Source: Hymenopus coronatus
Lineage: Eukaryota > Arthropoda > Insecta > Mantodea > Hymenopodidae
Reading direction: 5' to 3'
NCBI GenBank assembly: GCA_030762935.1
Contig: CM060886.1
Span: 34,023,509-34,087,508, forward strand
Length of the DNA stretch: 64,000 nucleotides
Part shown: one piece after another, positions 1-10,486 of the stretch
Position numbering within the stretch: position 1 is the stretch's first letter
Layout: the number at the start of each line of letters is the position of its first letter
The notes under the pieces: model-generated
The model's database searches: none
What the model saw: only the letters and a program-made list of their open reading frames with translations
What the model was told of the DNA's origin: nothing
Program-made: the position numbers and the translations under genes

Positions 1-788
1 ACCAAAAAATTCGGTACCGAGGTTTCACCGGAAATATATGTTTTAGGGCTCTCTGTATCCAAAAAAAGTATTTTCAGAAACAGGTCCGCGTGTGTCCGTG
101 AACACGATAACTCAAAAACGAAAAGTGGCTAAAATACCAAAATTAGTATTTAAGTTAAGGATCTTCCGGGAATGCTACACGAAGGTTTTGAGAAAAATCC
201 CTCCACCCCAAACTATCCTTCACATGGAACATTTTTCGAAAACTTTGATTTTCTAAAAAATGGCTCTAACGATTTTGATTAAAATATCGTATATGAAAGA
301 TATTTACCTGACAAATAAAATGTATAGTTTAAATTTTCTGGGAATAGCCTCTGAAGATTACTTTATTCTGGGTCAATATTACGGAATTTTGCATAACTGC
401 TAAACCATAAGTGATGGACAAAAACTTACCACACAACTAATGTAGAGCACCTTAAAACACACAATTTATGTTATATACATTTTTTTTCATGAAGTTGATT
501 GTTTTTGAGACATTCCTTGTTTTTGGTTTCAGCTATAAAAACTTATACTTTTCTCATACAGGAGTTTGTGAACTCGTGTCCATACAAACAAAGGAGCTTC
601 AGTCGCAGAGCAACCAGCTTTTGACTATCACTTTAACCTATGGTACCCTATTATTTCGCCTCTACTAATAAGGAAGCAAGTAATAAGACTATTTCTGCTA
701 ATTTTTCCTCCATTAGATGAAGTAAATAGAATAATTTGTTGCAGTGATATAGAGAAAGTCATGTGAATGGAACACGTCAGATATTTTT
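1..788 (+). mobile_element. HLE copy, 5' end cut by window edge
   Basis: The window opens just inside the palindromic start, at the ATTCGGTACCGAG block. The copy runs through the ACGATAACTC motif and the AAGGAAGCAAGTAATAAG motif to a clear 3' end, TATAGAGAAAGTCATGTGAATGG then ACACGTCAG and a T-run. About 35 bases around the GATTAGCATGAAG motif are shortened. It is type b (ACGATAACTC), although the inner palindrome is imperfect (ACCAAAATTAGTATTT). Confidence 0.85.
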
Positions 789-959
789 TGAAGCAGTCAT
801 GTTAAGCATACCTTACTGTTGCTGTGTTATAGCAGTTTCCAAATCAAGTAGCAAATATATGATATACCTCTATAGTGTATCTCAACATTAACAATGGAAA
901 CATTGATATTTACACCTTCCAGAAGAACCACCTTTCTTTCTTCCGCACCGGTCTATAGT

Positions 960-1555
960 TTAACCCATAGTTAAAAATTTGACGTTGAAATTGCACCAGA
1001 AATTTATGTTTTGAGACCCTCTGGATTACAAATTAGCAACACGTCTATGTGAATGCCTGTGACAGCATAATTCTATAATGCCAAGCTGCACAAATACCAA
1101 AGTTGGTATTGAAATTCAGCATTTTTCCATAGATGTAGCAATGTATATAATGAAAATCTCCCATCCAAACGTTAAAATTTAATATTTATTACATTTTTTA
1201 GACTAACGTCCTTTAGCCTTATAAGTGATATTGGACGATGACTGAAAGTGGTGAAATGGTGTTCAAATTAGCTCGGGGTCCATGGAGCATAAAATTACTC
1301 AACATTTGTCTTCTAAATATGATGGAAAACCGCGAATAGAAAACCCTCCGGGTAACTTGTATTCATCCAGACTCGAACTCGGGACTTCTTGAACATGGGG
1401 CATACATGATATCCTGACACCACAGAGGCAGGCTTATTAATTTTTGATTTACTAAAAATGATGCATTATTTTTAATGATTTGCACGATAATAACATGTAC
1501 AGCTTTAATTTTCTGAGAAGTCATTTTGAATGAAATTTATAATATTGGAAAGGCA
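960..1555 (+). mobile_element. Old degenerate HLE split by SINE-G
   Basis: The left part (960-1200) keeps diverged versions of the CAAAAATTCGATACCGAG block, the microsatellite area and ATACCAAAGTTGGTATT. The right part (1441-1555) resumes with TTTACTAAAAATGATGC and AATTTTCTGAGAAG, matching the family body. The bases between are a SINE. The 5' palindrome and the 3' third are missing. Much higher divergence than its neighbours suggests an early insertion. Confidence 0.6.
1205..1438 (-). mobile_element. SINE-G copy inside an old HLE
   Basis: On the minus strand a GAGTTCGAGTC box B-like motif (about 1370-1380) is followed by a body that matches 31,725-31,885 in the opposite orientation (AAGACAAATGTTGAGTAA, GTCCATGGACCCC). 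Two independent copies of the same unit support a dispersed repeat. The tRNA-like head is weak. Confidence 0.6.
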
Positions 1556-1558
1556 ATT

Positions 1559-1612
1559 GACTATGGTACTGGATTTTTCAGTCAGATTCTACCTTTCTAC
1601 CTTTTTCCACAA
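1559..1612 (+). mobile_element. SINE-D tail fragment
   Basis: CTATGGTACTGGATTTTTCAG followed by TCAGATTCTACCTTTCTACC matches the 3' tail of the SINE-D copies at 5.9-6.3 and 19.7-20.1 kb. No tRNA-like head is present. Confidence 0.6.
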
Positions 1613-2318
1613 CTCTAGTAAGGAACAACCGATTATCAAGTTTTTATTGTGGTAAACTCCAACATTCAAAAACATATCACACAAAGATGTAGATCTATTT
1701 AAAACAAAAATGTCACATATATATTTTTATAGAATTGGATATTTCCAGGATATTAATCACTATTGGCTTACATCTTTTACATATTTTGAAGTCTTAAGGC
1801 CGAATTCTTATGCTTCTCGAGATAAGGTACAAAAATTCCGAGTTCATATCTAGCACGCACAAACCAGTTATCTAAAGACCCTTTTACCTACAACGAAATA
1901 TGTAATTGATTAAACATGCTAATCTCGATTAACAGAAGAGTTTGCAGAAGAGGTACAAAAATAAATGGTATTGGGTATAGAAAGTCACATGAATATAACA
2001 AAATTTGTCTCTTAATTTTAAAGAAAGGCTGCGAAATCGCATTAAGGTAGGGTTATAATGCAAGGGAGTACTTGTACGAGTTGAAACTTTCCTTAACCAG
2101 GATTTTATAAAGCTAAGTTTATAGCAACCTGTAAAATAGAATTAAAACCTTATCTCTTAAGGGCACATATTCCTGCAAAGTAACTAGTAAAATAATATTT
2201 TAAATCAACACATCAAAAGGGGTGCAGACTTATAAACCAAATATTCGGAGGATTTACTAAAATCATGTTTCAATATATGCTACTATGATGTGAAATAATT
2301 AACACAGAACAAAAAAAA
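1613..2318. other. AT-rich spacer, nothing recognised
   Basis: AT-rich sequence with no long frame, repeat match or tRNA-like box. A short CTAGTAAGGAACAACCGATTATCAAG stretch at its start may be HLE debris. Confidence 0.5.
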
Positions 2319-3213
2319 TCTGATGTGTACCATTCACACGACTTTCTCAAAATCTCTGCAACAAATTATTCTTAAAGGCTTATACTTATATTTACTTCAT
2401 GCTAATCAGTAAAAAAATAGCAGAAATAGCCATATTACTTGCTTCCTTGTAAGTAGAAGCGAAATAAGGGAGTACCATAGGTTAAAGTGATAATCAAAAG
2501 CTGGTTGCAATGTCACTGAAGTTCCTTTGTTTCTATGGACCGCAGTTGACAAATTCCTGTATGAGAAAAGTATTTTTTCATAGCAGGAACCAAAAATAAG
2601 GAATGTCTCAAAACGACGAACTCCACGAAAAAATGTATAAAACATAAATTGTGTGTTTTAACGTGTTCTTCATTTTTTATGTAGTAAGTTTTGTCCATCT
2701 CTTACGGTTTAGCAGTTATTCAAAATGCAGTAAAATTCATCCAGAATAAACTACCCTTCAGAAGCTAATCACAGAGAATTCAAAATATAAATTTTATTTG
2801 TCAGGTAAATATCTTTAATATACGATATTTTAATCAAAATCGTTAGAGCCATTTTTGAGAAAATTGAAATTTTCGAAAAAAGTTCCATGTAAAGGGTAGT
2901 TTGGGGTTGGGGAATTTTTCTCAAAATTTTTGTGTCCTATCCCTGGAAGATATTAAACTTAAATACCAAGTTTGGTATTTTACCGACTTTTCGTTTTTGA
3001 GTTATCGTGTTCACAAACACACGGACACACGGGCACACACACTCACTCACACACACAAACACACACACACACACACGGACCTTTTTGTGAAAATGCTTTT
3101 TTTAGATAAAGGGGACCCTAAAACACATATTTCCGGTGAAATCTCGGTATCGAATTTTTGGGGAGTGCAATACCTTCTCTATACACTATGTACATAGTGC
3201 GTATAGAGAAAGT
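2319..3213 (-). mobile_element. Full-length HLE, type b
   Basis: On the minus strand it begins TTACTTTCTCTATACGC with an intact palindrome and ends at ACATCAGATTTTTTTT. The CA-rich microsatellite at 3012-3077 mixes ACACGG and CACT units. It has the ACGATAACTC motif and the inner palindrome AAATACCAAACTTGGTATTT. The frame at 2901-3197 is only the translated repeat. Confidence 0.9.
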
Positions 3214-3318
3214 AATATATACCTATGCAAACTTATCAAATTACATTTGTGGTATGATTCTTAGTAAACTAAAAGTAGAATAAGAAAATATACAAATACG
3301 GCAGAAATGCCACTTAAC

Positions 3319-4773
3319 AATGTGTGTTCCATTCTCAGCACTTTCTCTATCTGTTCTACCAACCAGCTTCTTAAAAAATATTCTTCTTTCTACTCTATGC
3401 GAATCGAGAAAAGCTTTAGCAAAATAGTCTTTTTACTTACTTCCTAATAAGTAGAATAAAATAAGGGAATATACTATGCTAAAGCCATTGTTGTTTTATC
3501 GCTTTCGCTATGAAATTGTCATTAACGTCCGTTTCTTTGCATGGTCCGGAGTAAAATAAACGGAAACCAATTACAAGAAAACTACAATAAAAAATTTAAA
3601 AGCCATAAATTGTGTGCTTTGACGAGATATACATTTTTTGTAAAGTAAGCTCTATCTATCTCTTACGGTTTATCAGATACACAAAACTGAGCAAAAATCA
3701 TTCAGAATAAAGGGGTCTTCAGAGACTATTCCAAGAAAATTCAAAATATGCATTTTATTTGTGATAGAAATGGCATTAGTATATGGTATTTTAATCAAAA
3801 TCGTTAGTCATTTTTCAGAAAATCAAAATGTTCGAATTTCTTCCATGTGAAGGGTAGTTTGGAGGGGGGGGTTTCTCAAAACCTTCGTGTCGTATTTTAC
3901 AGATTTTTTGTTTTTGAGTTATCGTGTTCACAGACATACGGACAACACACGGACCTTTTTCTGAAAATACGTTTTTACTTTCTCTATTCGTACTATGAAC
4001 TGAATGTATAGAGAAGGTATTGTAATGCACCCAAAAATTCGATACCGAGATTTTGTCGGAAATACATGTTTTGGGACTCCCTGAATAAAAAAAAAAGCAT
4101 TTTTGGAAAAAGGTCAATGTGTGTGTGTTTGTATGTGTGTCTGTGGACAGCGTAGCTCAAAAATGAAAAGACTGTTGAATACCAAACTTGGTATTTAAGT
4201 TTGGTATCTTCCAAGAATGCGACAGAAAGATTTTCAAGAAAATTCCTCCACCCCAACTATACTTTACATGGAACTTTTTTCGAGCATTTTGATTTTATAA
4301 AAAATGGCTCTAACGATTTTGATTAAAACATCGTATACTAAATATATTTACATGACAAATAAAATATATATCTTGAATTTTCTGGGAATAGCCTGTAAAT
4401 GCCTCTTTATTCGGGACGATTTTTATTGAATTTTGCATAACTGGTAAATCGTAAGAGGTAGACAAACACTTACTATACAAAAAATGTAGAGCACATTAAA
4501 ACATACAATTTATATTATATACATTTTTTTCGTGGAGTTGATCGTTTTTGAGATATTCCTTGTTTTTGGTTTCAGCTTTGAAAAGCTTACTTTTCTCATA
4601 CAGAAATTTGTCAAGTCCTGTCCATAAAAACAAAGGAACTTCAGTCACATAGCAAGCAATCAGTTGAACCTATGTTACTCTCTTATTCCGTTCTACTTAC
4701 AAGGAAGCAAGTAATAAGCAATTAGCATACACCTTCTCTATACACTATGTACATAGTAAGTGTAGAGAAAGTA
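3319..4773 (-). mobile_element. Older HLE (type c) broken by a nested HLE
   Basis: The outer copy has its 3' end at 3319 (TGTGTTCCATTCTCAGCACTTTCTCTA on the plus strand) and runs to about 3971 in the microsatellite-proximal block. Its palindromic 5' end survives at 4729-4773. The middle is an opposite-strand HLE. The 3' half carries the diverged ATGGTCCGGAGTAAA variant rather than ATGGACAGGAGTTG. Roughly 100 bases of host are missing at the join. Confidence 0.75.
3972..4728 (+). mobile_element. HLE nested in an opposite-strand HLE
   Basis: It starts TTTTTACTTTCTCTATTCG, is type a (CAGCGTAGCTC, GACTGTTGAATACC), and reaches AAGGAAGCAAGTAATAAG before a deletion leaves only ATTAGCAT at its 3' end. 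The terminal hairpin at the 3' end is lost. Confidence 0.8.
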
Positions 4774-5199
4774 AATATAAATACTAAATAGTTGAATAGA
4801 TTTCAACTTTGTCACATAACCATACGTACATACATATCTCTAAGCTTTAGGTATGTTTGTTGTTGGAAAAGTTTGACTGTTACTCCTGTATCTGCCTGAG
4901 AAACACATGTACAGGAAAGAAGGTTTTCACCATTTATTGCGGAAGAGGCGGGTAGCAGCGGTCAGTGGATACATCAACCCCATGACAGGATTCAGATACT
5001 AAATGAGTCTGCGCGAGCCAGCATGAGTAGGCGGAAGCTAAGTAACTGTTCTGAGTGTGGACCGCTGTTATGTCATAACACAAGGTCACAACCACCACTG
5101 GCTCCGGCAACTGCATTTAGAGTTGCCAACTCATCAACACAAAAAATAGCTAAACTACTTCAAAAACATAGCTAAAAGTAGCTAAAATACAAATAAAAC
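4774..5199. other. Spacer with short TAGCTAAA repeats
   Basis: No gene recognised. The stretch 4930-5115 is more GC-rich than its surroundings. 5146-5190 has several closely spaced AGCTAAA units. The minus-strand frame at 4934-5116 has no recognisable domain. Confidence 0.4.
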
Positions 5200-5456
5200 T
5201 CTAATGTCTTCCATTCACATGACTTTCTCCACATCTCTGCACCAAATTATTGTAAAAAAGCTTAAGCTTCTATTTACTTCATGATAATCGAGAAATAATT
5301 AGCAGAAATAGTCTTATTACTTGCTTCCTTGTAAGTGGAAGCGAAATAAGGGAGTACTATAGGTTAAAGTAATAGTTAAGTTAATTGCTAAGTGACTGAA
5401 GTTCCTTTGTTTGTATGGATAGGAATTGACAAATTCCTGTACGAGAAAAGTATAAG
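5200..5456 (-). mobile_element. Truncated HLE (3' quarter only)
   Basis: On the plus strand it reads TCTAATGTCTTCCATTC, then the ACTTTCTCCACATCTCTGC block, and stops at GAGAAAAGTATAAGTT. At this point an opposite-orientation HLE starts, so the pair form a tail-to-head inverted junction. Confidence 0.8.
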
Positions 5457-5924
5457 TTTTTTACTTTCTCTACACGTACTATGTACATAGTGTATAGAGA
5501 AAGAATTGTAATGCAGCCAAAAATTTGTTAGCAAGATTTTACCGGAAATACATGTTTTGAGACCCCCTGAATAAAAAGAATACCTTTTAGAAAAATGTCC
5601 GTGAGTGTTTCTGTGTGTGTCTGTGGACAGCATAGCTCAAAAACAAAGGGTCCGTGAAAAACCAAACTTGGTATTTAGGTTTGGTATCTTCCAAAGATGC
5701 GACACGAAGGTTTTCAAGAAAATCCCCCACAACTACCGTTTACATGGAACTTTTTTCGAAAATTTCCATTTTCTTAAAAATGGCTCTAACGATTTTGATT
5801 AAAATAGCGTATATTAAAATATTCACCTGACGAATAAAATGTATATCTTGAATTTTCTGACAATAGCCTCTGAAGAGTACTTTATTCTGGATGATTTTAC
5901 GGAATTTTGTATAACTGCTAAATT
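5457..5924 (+). mobile_element. HLE, 3' truncated, type a
   Basis: An intact start (TTTTTTACTTTCTCTACACG) with palindrome, a short TGTGTGTCTGTG microsatellite, CAGCATAGCTC and the C-rich box. It stops after GCATAACTGCTAAA-like sequence, where SINE-D begins. Confidence 0.85.
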
Positions 5925-5925
5925 G

Positions 5926-6300
5926 CTGACTTTACTTATCCAGCCCCTTTCCTACACACAGCTTGTGTGAAAAAATAATTAATCCAATACCAATTGCCCA
6001 TAATAGTTGGCTATACTATGAATCCTGGGACTTAAGTACTCACAGCTTTATAAGTCGCCATTGGGGTTGTCATCTCAAAATAAGTTGATATCACCTTGTG
6101 GTTTATCGGGAAACATACGAGTCAGTTGAGAAATTCAATGCTATGCCGGCATGTTGCTATGGTAGCTCAGTGGAAGAGCAACAGGCTAGAGACCGGGAGA
6201 TCAAATCCCGGCTATGGCACTGAATTTTTCAGTCTGACTGTACCTATCCAGCTCCTGTCCTACACACTGTTATTGTGAATAAACAATTAAACCTTGGTAT
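5926..6300 (+). mobile_element. SINE-D dimer, 5' truncated
   Basis: It starts in a first-monomer tail (TTACTTATCCAGCCCC, CCTACACACAGCTTGTG). A linker follows, then a complete tRNA-like head at about 6154-6220 with box A TAGCTCAGTGG (6163-6173) and a box B-like AGATCAAATCC (6198-6208). The second tail is CAGTCTGACTGTACC, TCCTGTCCTACACAC. The head resembles a tRNA but leads into a SINE tail, so it is not called as a tRNA gene. Confidence 0.8.
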
Positions 6301-6810
6301 ATTTCCTGTGGCGAGAACATGACGGCAGTGAAGATCTTCCATTAAACGCGCCGTTAATGGCATGTTACCAGGCGTGCACCTTCCTCGGAATATCGATTCA
6401 TTAGGAGGGTTTAATATGGAGATTACAACCGGTTTACTTGGCGCCACCAATCTCGTCTAGCAGCCAAATCTTCTGGAGAGTGATGGACATCACTAGAGCT
6501 CGAGAAAGTCTTCGGCACGTGCTGCTTCTTTCAGAATAAGAAGATAGATGAATGCTTCTATTCTTGCGTGACTAAGCGTATTTTGTTGCGCTTATCCTCC
6601 TTAGTGATGCCTGTTTGTGTGTGCATAGGACCCTCGCCACCATACACAAATAACTGATGTAGTTTGAATTGATTTGCGATATTCAATAAAGCATTTCTTC
6701 ATCTGTAGCCAAAATTCAAACAACTGTAAATTATTATGATCCCCGGCAAGTGATGCATCTGTGAAATTAAACCAAAAGTTGTGGAAAATTGAAAAATATT
6801 TTGTTTATTT
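6301..6810. other. Mixed-composition spacer
   Basis: A moderately GC-rich patch (6300-6640) of unknown origin precedes AT-rich sequence. No coding or repeat signature was recognised. A minus-strand frame at 6244-6450 overlaps the SINE tail and has no domain. Confidence 0.35.
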
Positions 6811-7176
6811 TATTTTACTATGTACACAGTGTAATGAGAAGGTATTGCACTCCACCCAAAAATTCGATACCGAGATTTCACCGGAAATATGAGTTTTAGG
6901 GTCCCCTGTAACTAAAAAAATCATTTTCAGAAAAAAGTCCGTGTGTGTGTGTGTGTCCGTGTGTCTGTCAACACGATAAATCAATAATGAAAAGTCGGTA
7001 AAATACCAAACTTGGTATTTAAGTTTAGTCCAGGGATGCGACACGAAGATTTTGAGAAAAATCCCCCCACCTGCAACTACCCTTTACATAGAACTTTTTT
7101 CGAAAATTTTCATTTTCTCAAAAATGGTTCTAGCGATTTTGATTAAAATGTCGTATATTAAAGCTATTTACATGAC

Positions 7177-7191
7177 AAATAAAATGTAAAT
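7177..7191 (+). repeat. 15-bp direct repeat, left copy
   Basis: AAATAAAATGTAAAT, identical to 7519-7533. It brackets the inserted fragment like a target-site duplication. Confidence 0.85.
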
Positions 7192-7518
7192 GTAAAATAA
7201 AATTTTCGAAAAAATTTCCATGTAAGGTGTTATTTGGGGTGGGGGGATTTTTCTTAAAATCTTTGTGTCGCATCCCTGGAAGATACTAAACTTAAATACC
7301 AAATTTGGTATTTTACCGACTTTTCATTTTTGAGTTATCGTGTTCACAGACACACAGACACACACACACACACACACAGATCTTTTTGTGAAAATGCTTT
7401 TTTTGGATATTGGGGACCCTAAAACATATATTTCCGGTGAAATCTCGGTATCGAATATTTTGGTGGAGTGCAATACCTTCTCTATACACTACGTACATAG
7501 TGCGTATAGAGAAAGTAA
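7192..7518 (-). mobile_element. 327-bp HLE fragment with flanking direct repeats
   Basis: This piece holds the palindromic end, the CA microsatellite and the C-rich box, and stops at TTTTCGAAAA. It is nearly identical to 11,765-12,086 outside the microsatellite: shared private changes include GGTGTTATTTGGGG, GATATTGGGGACC and GAATATTTTGGTGG. It is bracketed by exact 15-bp direct repeats, unlike the other HLEs here. Confidence 0.85.
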
Positions 7519-7533
7519 AAATAAAATGTAAAT
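7519..7533 (+). repeat. 15-bp direct repeat, right copy
   Basis: AAATAAAATGTAAAT, identical to 7177-7191 on the other side of the 327-bp insert. Confidence 0.85.
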
Positions 7534-7696
7534 CTTGAATTTTCTGGAAATAGCCTCTGACGAGTACTTTATTCTGGATGAATGTTACGGAATTTTGAAT
7601 AACTGCTAAACTGTAAGAGATGGACAAAAACTTACTACACGAAAAATGTAGAGCACGTGAAAACACACAATTTATGTTATATACATATACATTTTA

Positions 7697-7698
<2 letters not shown>

Positions 7699-7733
<35 letters not shown>

Positions 7734-7734
7734 G
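7699..7734. repeat. (TA)n microsatellite
   Basis: About 17 TA units join the truncated 3' side of one HLE to the truncated 5' side of the next. Confidence 0.95.
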
Positions 7735-8442
7735 TATGTGTCCTTGTGTGTGTGTGTGTGTACACGATAAGACAAAAACGAAAAGTCGGTAAGATACCAA
7801 ACTTGGTATTTAATTACTATCTTCCAGGGATGCGACACGAAGACTTTTAGAGAAAAATCCTCCCACCCCAAACTACATTATCATGGATCTTTTTTTTTCC
7901 CCCCCAAAATTTTAATTTTCTCAAAAATGGTTCTAACGATTTAAATTAAAATATCGTTTATTAAAGATATTTACCTGACAAATAAAATGTATATCTTGAC
8001 TTTTCTTGATGAATGTTACGGAAGTTCGCATAACTACTAAAGCATAAGAGATGGGCAAAAACTTACCACATAAAAACGTAGAGAACGTTAAAACACACAA
8101 TTAGATTATAAACATTTTTTTCGTGGAGTTGGTCGTTTTTGAGATATTCCTTGTTTTTGATTTCAGCTTTGAAAAACTTATAATACTTTTCTCATACAGG
8201 AATTTTTCAACTCCTGTCCATACAAGAAAAGGAACTTCAGTCGCATAGCAACCAGCTTTTGACTATCCCTTTATCTTTTGGTACTCCCTTATTTCGCTTC
8301 TGCTTACAAGGAAGCAAGTAATAAGATATTTCTGCTAATTTTTTCTTGATTAGCATGAAGTAGATAGAAGCATAAACTTCTTAACAATAATTTGTTGCAG
8401 AGATGTAGAGAAAGGCATGTGAATGGAACACATCAGATTTTT
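7735..8442 (+). mobile_element. HLE, 5' truncated, type b-like
   Basis: It begins in the TG microsatellite, with ACACGATAAGAC following, and continues to an intact 3' end AGATGTAGAGAAAGGCATGTG then ACACATCAGATTTTT. The palindromic start has been replaced by the TA repeat. SINE-D sequence follows directly. Confidence 0.85.
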
Positions 8443-8678
8443 CCACACAAGTCGTGTGTAGGACAGGAGTTGAAAAGGTAGAGTCAGATTGAAAAATTCA
8501 ATGGCATAGCCGGGATTTGAACTACTACTTGTGTTTTTTCAACACAAGCCGTGTGTAGGACAGGAGTTGGATAGGTAGAATTAGACTGAAAAATTCAGTA
8601 CCATAGCCGGGATTTGATCCTCGGATCTCCTGGTCTCTAGCCGCTCATTGAATTTTTCAGACTTACTCTACCTATCCA
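8443..8678 (-). mobile_element. SINE-D tails, rearranged
   Basis: Two minus-strand tail units (CGTGTGTAGGACAGGAGTTG, twice) with CATAGCCGGGATTTGA box B remnants are followed at 8641-8678 by a plus-strand tail piece (GAATTTTTCAGACTTACTC). The unit is therefore partly inverted. Box A is not preserved. Confidence 0.7.
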
Positions 8679-8951
8679 AATATTTTGTTTGATGATAGAA
8701 TAATATGAAATCTAAACTTTAAGAACATATATCTTGTTCCCACTTGGCACACTCTAGTTTCAAATTAACTAAAGCTACAGATGGGCAGCCGCATGTTTAT
8801 TAATGGGCAATCCAAACTTGAAACCTTATTTTCTCACAAACTTTTTTCCAAGGTTTTTAAATACTCAAAATGTGCCCCACAATACAACTGTTCTCTAATA
8901 TGTTTCAAAGTTTTTATACTGTCTCCTAAAAGCACATTAAAGAAAATACAA

Positions 8952-9170
8952 GGCCGCGTCGTGGCCGAGTGGTCAGACCATTCGCCTCTCACCTAAACGG
9001 CCCGGGTTCCATCCCAAGCGGCCGCATGTGAGATTTGTAGTGGACAAAGCGGCGCAGGGGTGGGTTTTCTCGGGGTTCTTCGGGGCTCCATCTTCATATA
9101 TCATCAGTGTCATCGCCTGCGGTGCCAGAGCAGTAAAAGCGGGCGTTAAACCCTACCAAAAAAGAAGAAA
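8952..9170 (+). mobile_element. SINE-B, tRNA-Ser/Leu-like head
   Basis: The head GGCCGCGTCGTGGCCGAGTGG contains box A TGGCCGAGTGG (8962-8972). Box B GGGTTCCATCC is at 9004-9014. The body ends GCCTGCGGTGCCAGAG, GCGGGCGTTAAACCC and an A-rich tail. The tail is seen again at 33,114-33,180. A long-variable-arm tRNA ancestor (Ser or Leu) is likely from the TGGCCGAGTGG motif. Confidence 0.85.
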
Positions 9171-9322
9171 ACAGTCTTATTAATTTTTCAAAATAATGCT
9201 CCAATTTTTATAAATAGACTATTAAATTTTGAAAAATCACGAGTTTTGAAATGTACAAACAATAATAAATTGTCTCTACTAATAAGGGTTACTGTGGGCA
9301 AATATAATATGACAGTTCTATC

Positions 9323-9967
9323 TTTACTTTTTCTATACGTACTATGTACATAGTGCGTAGAGAAGGTATTGTATTCCACCCAAAAATTCGATACCGAGAT
9401 TTCACCAGAAATACATGATTTGAGTCCCCCTGAATGCAAAAAAAGCATTTCTGGAAAAAGATCCGTGTGTGAGTGTGTGTATGTTTATGTGTGTGTGTGT
9501 GTGTGTATGTGTGTGTGTGTGTGCCGTTGACAGCATAGCTCAAAAACGGAAAGACCGTTAAATATCAAACTTGGTATTTAAGTTTGGTGTCTTCCAAGGA
9601 TGCGACACGAAGATTTTCAAGAAAATCACCCCATCCACAACTACCCTTTGCTCGAATCTTTTTTCGAAAGTTTTGATTTTCTTAAAAATAGCTCTAACGA
9701 TTTCGATTAAAATTTCTTATACTAAAGATATTTACCTGACAAATAAAATGTATATCTTGAACTTTCTGGGAACAGTTTCTAAAGACTACTTTATTTTGGA
9801 TGAATTTTACAGAATTTTACATAAACCGTAAGAGATGGACAAAAAAGAGGACTTACTACACAAAAAAGTGTAGAGCACATTAATAACACAGTTTATGTTA
9901 TATATTGTTTTCGTGGAGTTGATCGTTTTGAGATATTCCTTGTTTTTGTTTCAGTTTTGAAAAATTT
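9323..9967 (+). mobile_element. HLE, 3' truncated, type a
   Basis: Intact palindromic start, a long TG microsatellite (9465-9523), CAGCATAGCTC, the inner palindrome and the body up to TTTCAGTTTTGAAAAATTTA. It abuts a reverse copy cut at almost the mirror position. Confidence 0.85.
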
Positions 9968-10486
9968 ATGGACAGGAGTTGATATATTTCTGTATGAAAA
10001 AAGTGCATGCAAGTTTTTTAGAGCAGAAACCAAAAACTAGGAATATCTCAAAAACGATCAACTCCACGAAAAAAATGTATGTAATATAAATGGTGTGTTT
10101 TAACGTGCTCTATATTTTTGTGTGATAAGTTTGTGTCCATCTTTTACGGTTTACCAGTTATGCAAAATTCCGTAAAATTCATCCAGAATAAAGTAGTCTT
10201 CAAAGGCTATCACCAGAAAATGCAAGATATACATTTCATTTGTCAGATAAATATTTTTAATATACGATATGTCAATCAAAATCGTTAGAACCATTTTTGA
10301 GAACATAAAAAAAAATCGAAAAAGTTCCATGTAAAAGGTAATTGGGCCTTTTCTTGAAAATCTTCGTGTTGAATCCTAGAAAGACCAAGGGACCCAAAAC
10401 ATGTATTTCCGTTGAAATCTCGGTATCGAATTTTTGGGTGGAATGCCCTACCTTCTATATACACAGTATACATAGTAGGAGTAAAA
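9968..10486 (-). mobile_element. HLE forming a fold-back with its neighbour
   Basis: It begins TATGGACAGGAGTTGATA (plus strand), the complement of where the preceding copy stops, and ends in a degraded palindrome (CTTCTATATACACAGTATACATAG). The microsatellite and the inner palindrome region are deleted between about 10,376 and 10,390. With 9323-9967 it forms an inverted repeat with arms of about 0.5 kb and almost no spacer. Confidence 0.8.

Larger units (their letters stand above)
6811..7698 (+). mobile_element. HLE split by a reverse HLE fragment
   Basis: The 5' palindrome is degraded (ACTATGTACACAGTGTAATGAGAA), but the block CACCCAAAAATTCGATACCGAG and the ACGATAA motif are good. The body is interrupted at 7192-7518 by an opposite-strand HLE piece and resumes in register (AATCTTGAATTTTCTGG). 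It ends near TTATGTTATATACATATACA, where a TA repeat begins. Confidence 0.85.

Noticed and set aside
2319..3213. HLEs as classical TIR (cut-and-paste) MITEs
   Set aside because: The inverted ends are asymmetric in position, the T/A-run edges give no consistent target duplication, and a microsatellite and hairpins sit inside. Not fully excluded.
6154..6220. Possible tRNA gene
   Set aside because: Box A and box B are present, but the sequence runs into a SINE-D tail also found elsewhere in the window, and the acceptor ends do not pair well. The heads at 8.95, 19.8, 20.1, 26.3, 28.7, 31.5 and 51.2 kb were rejected as tRNA genes for similar reasons.
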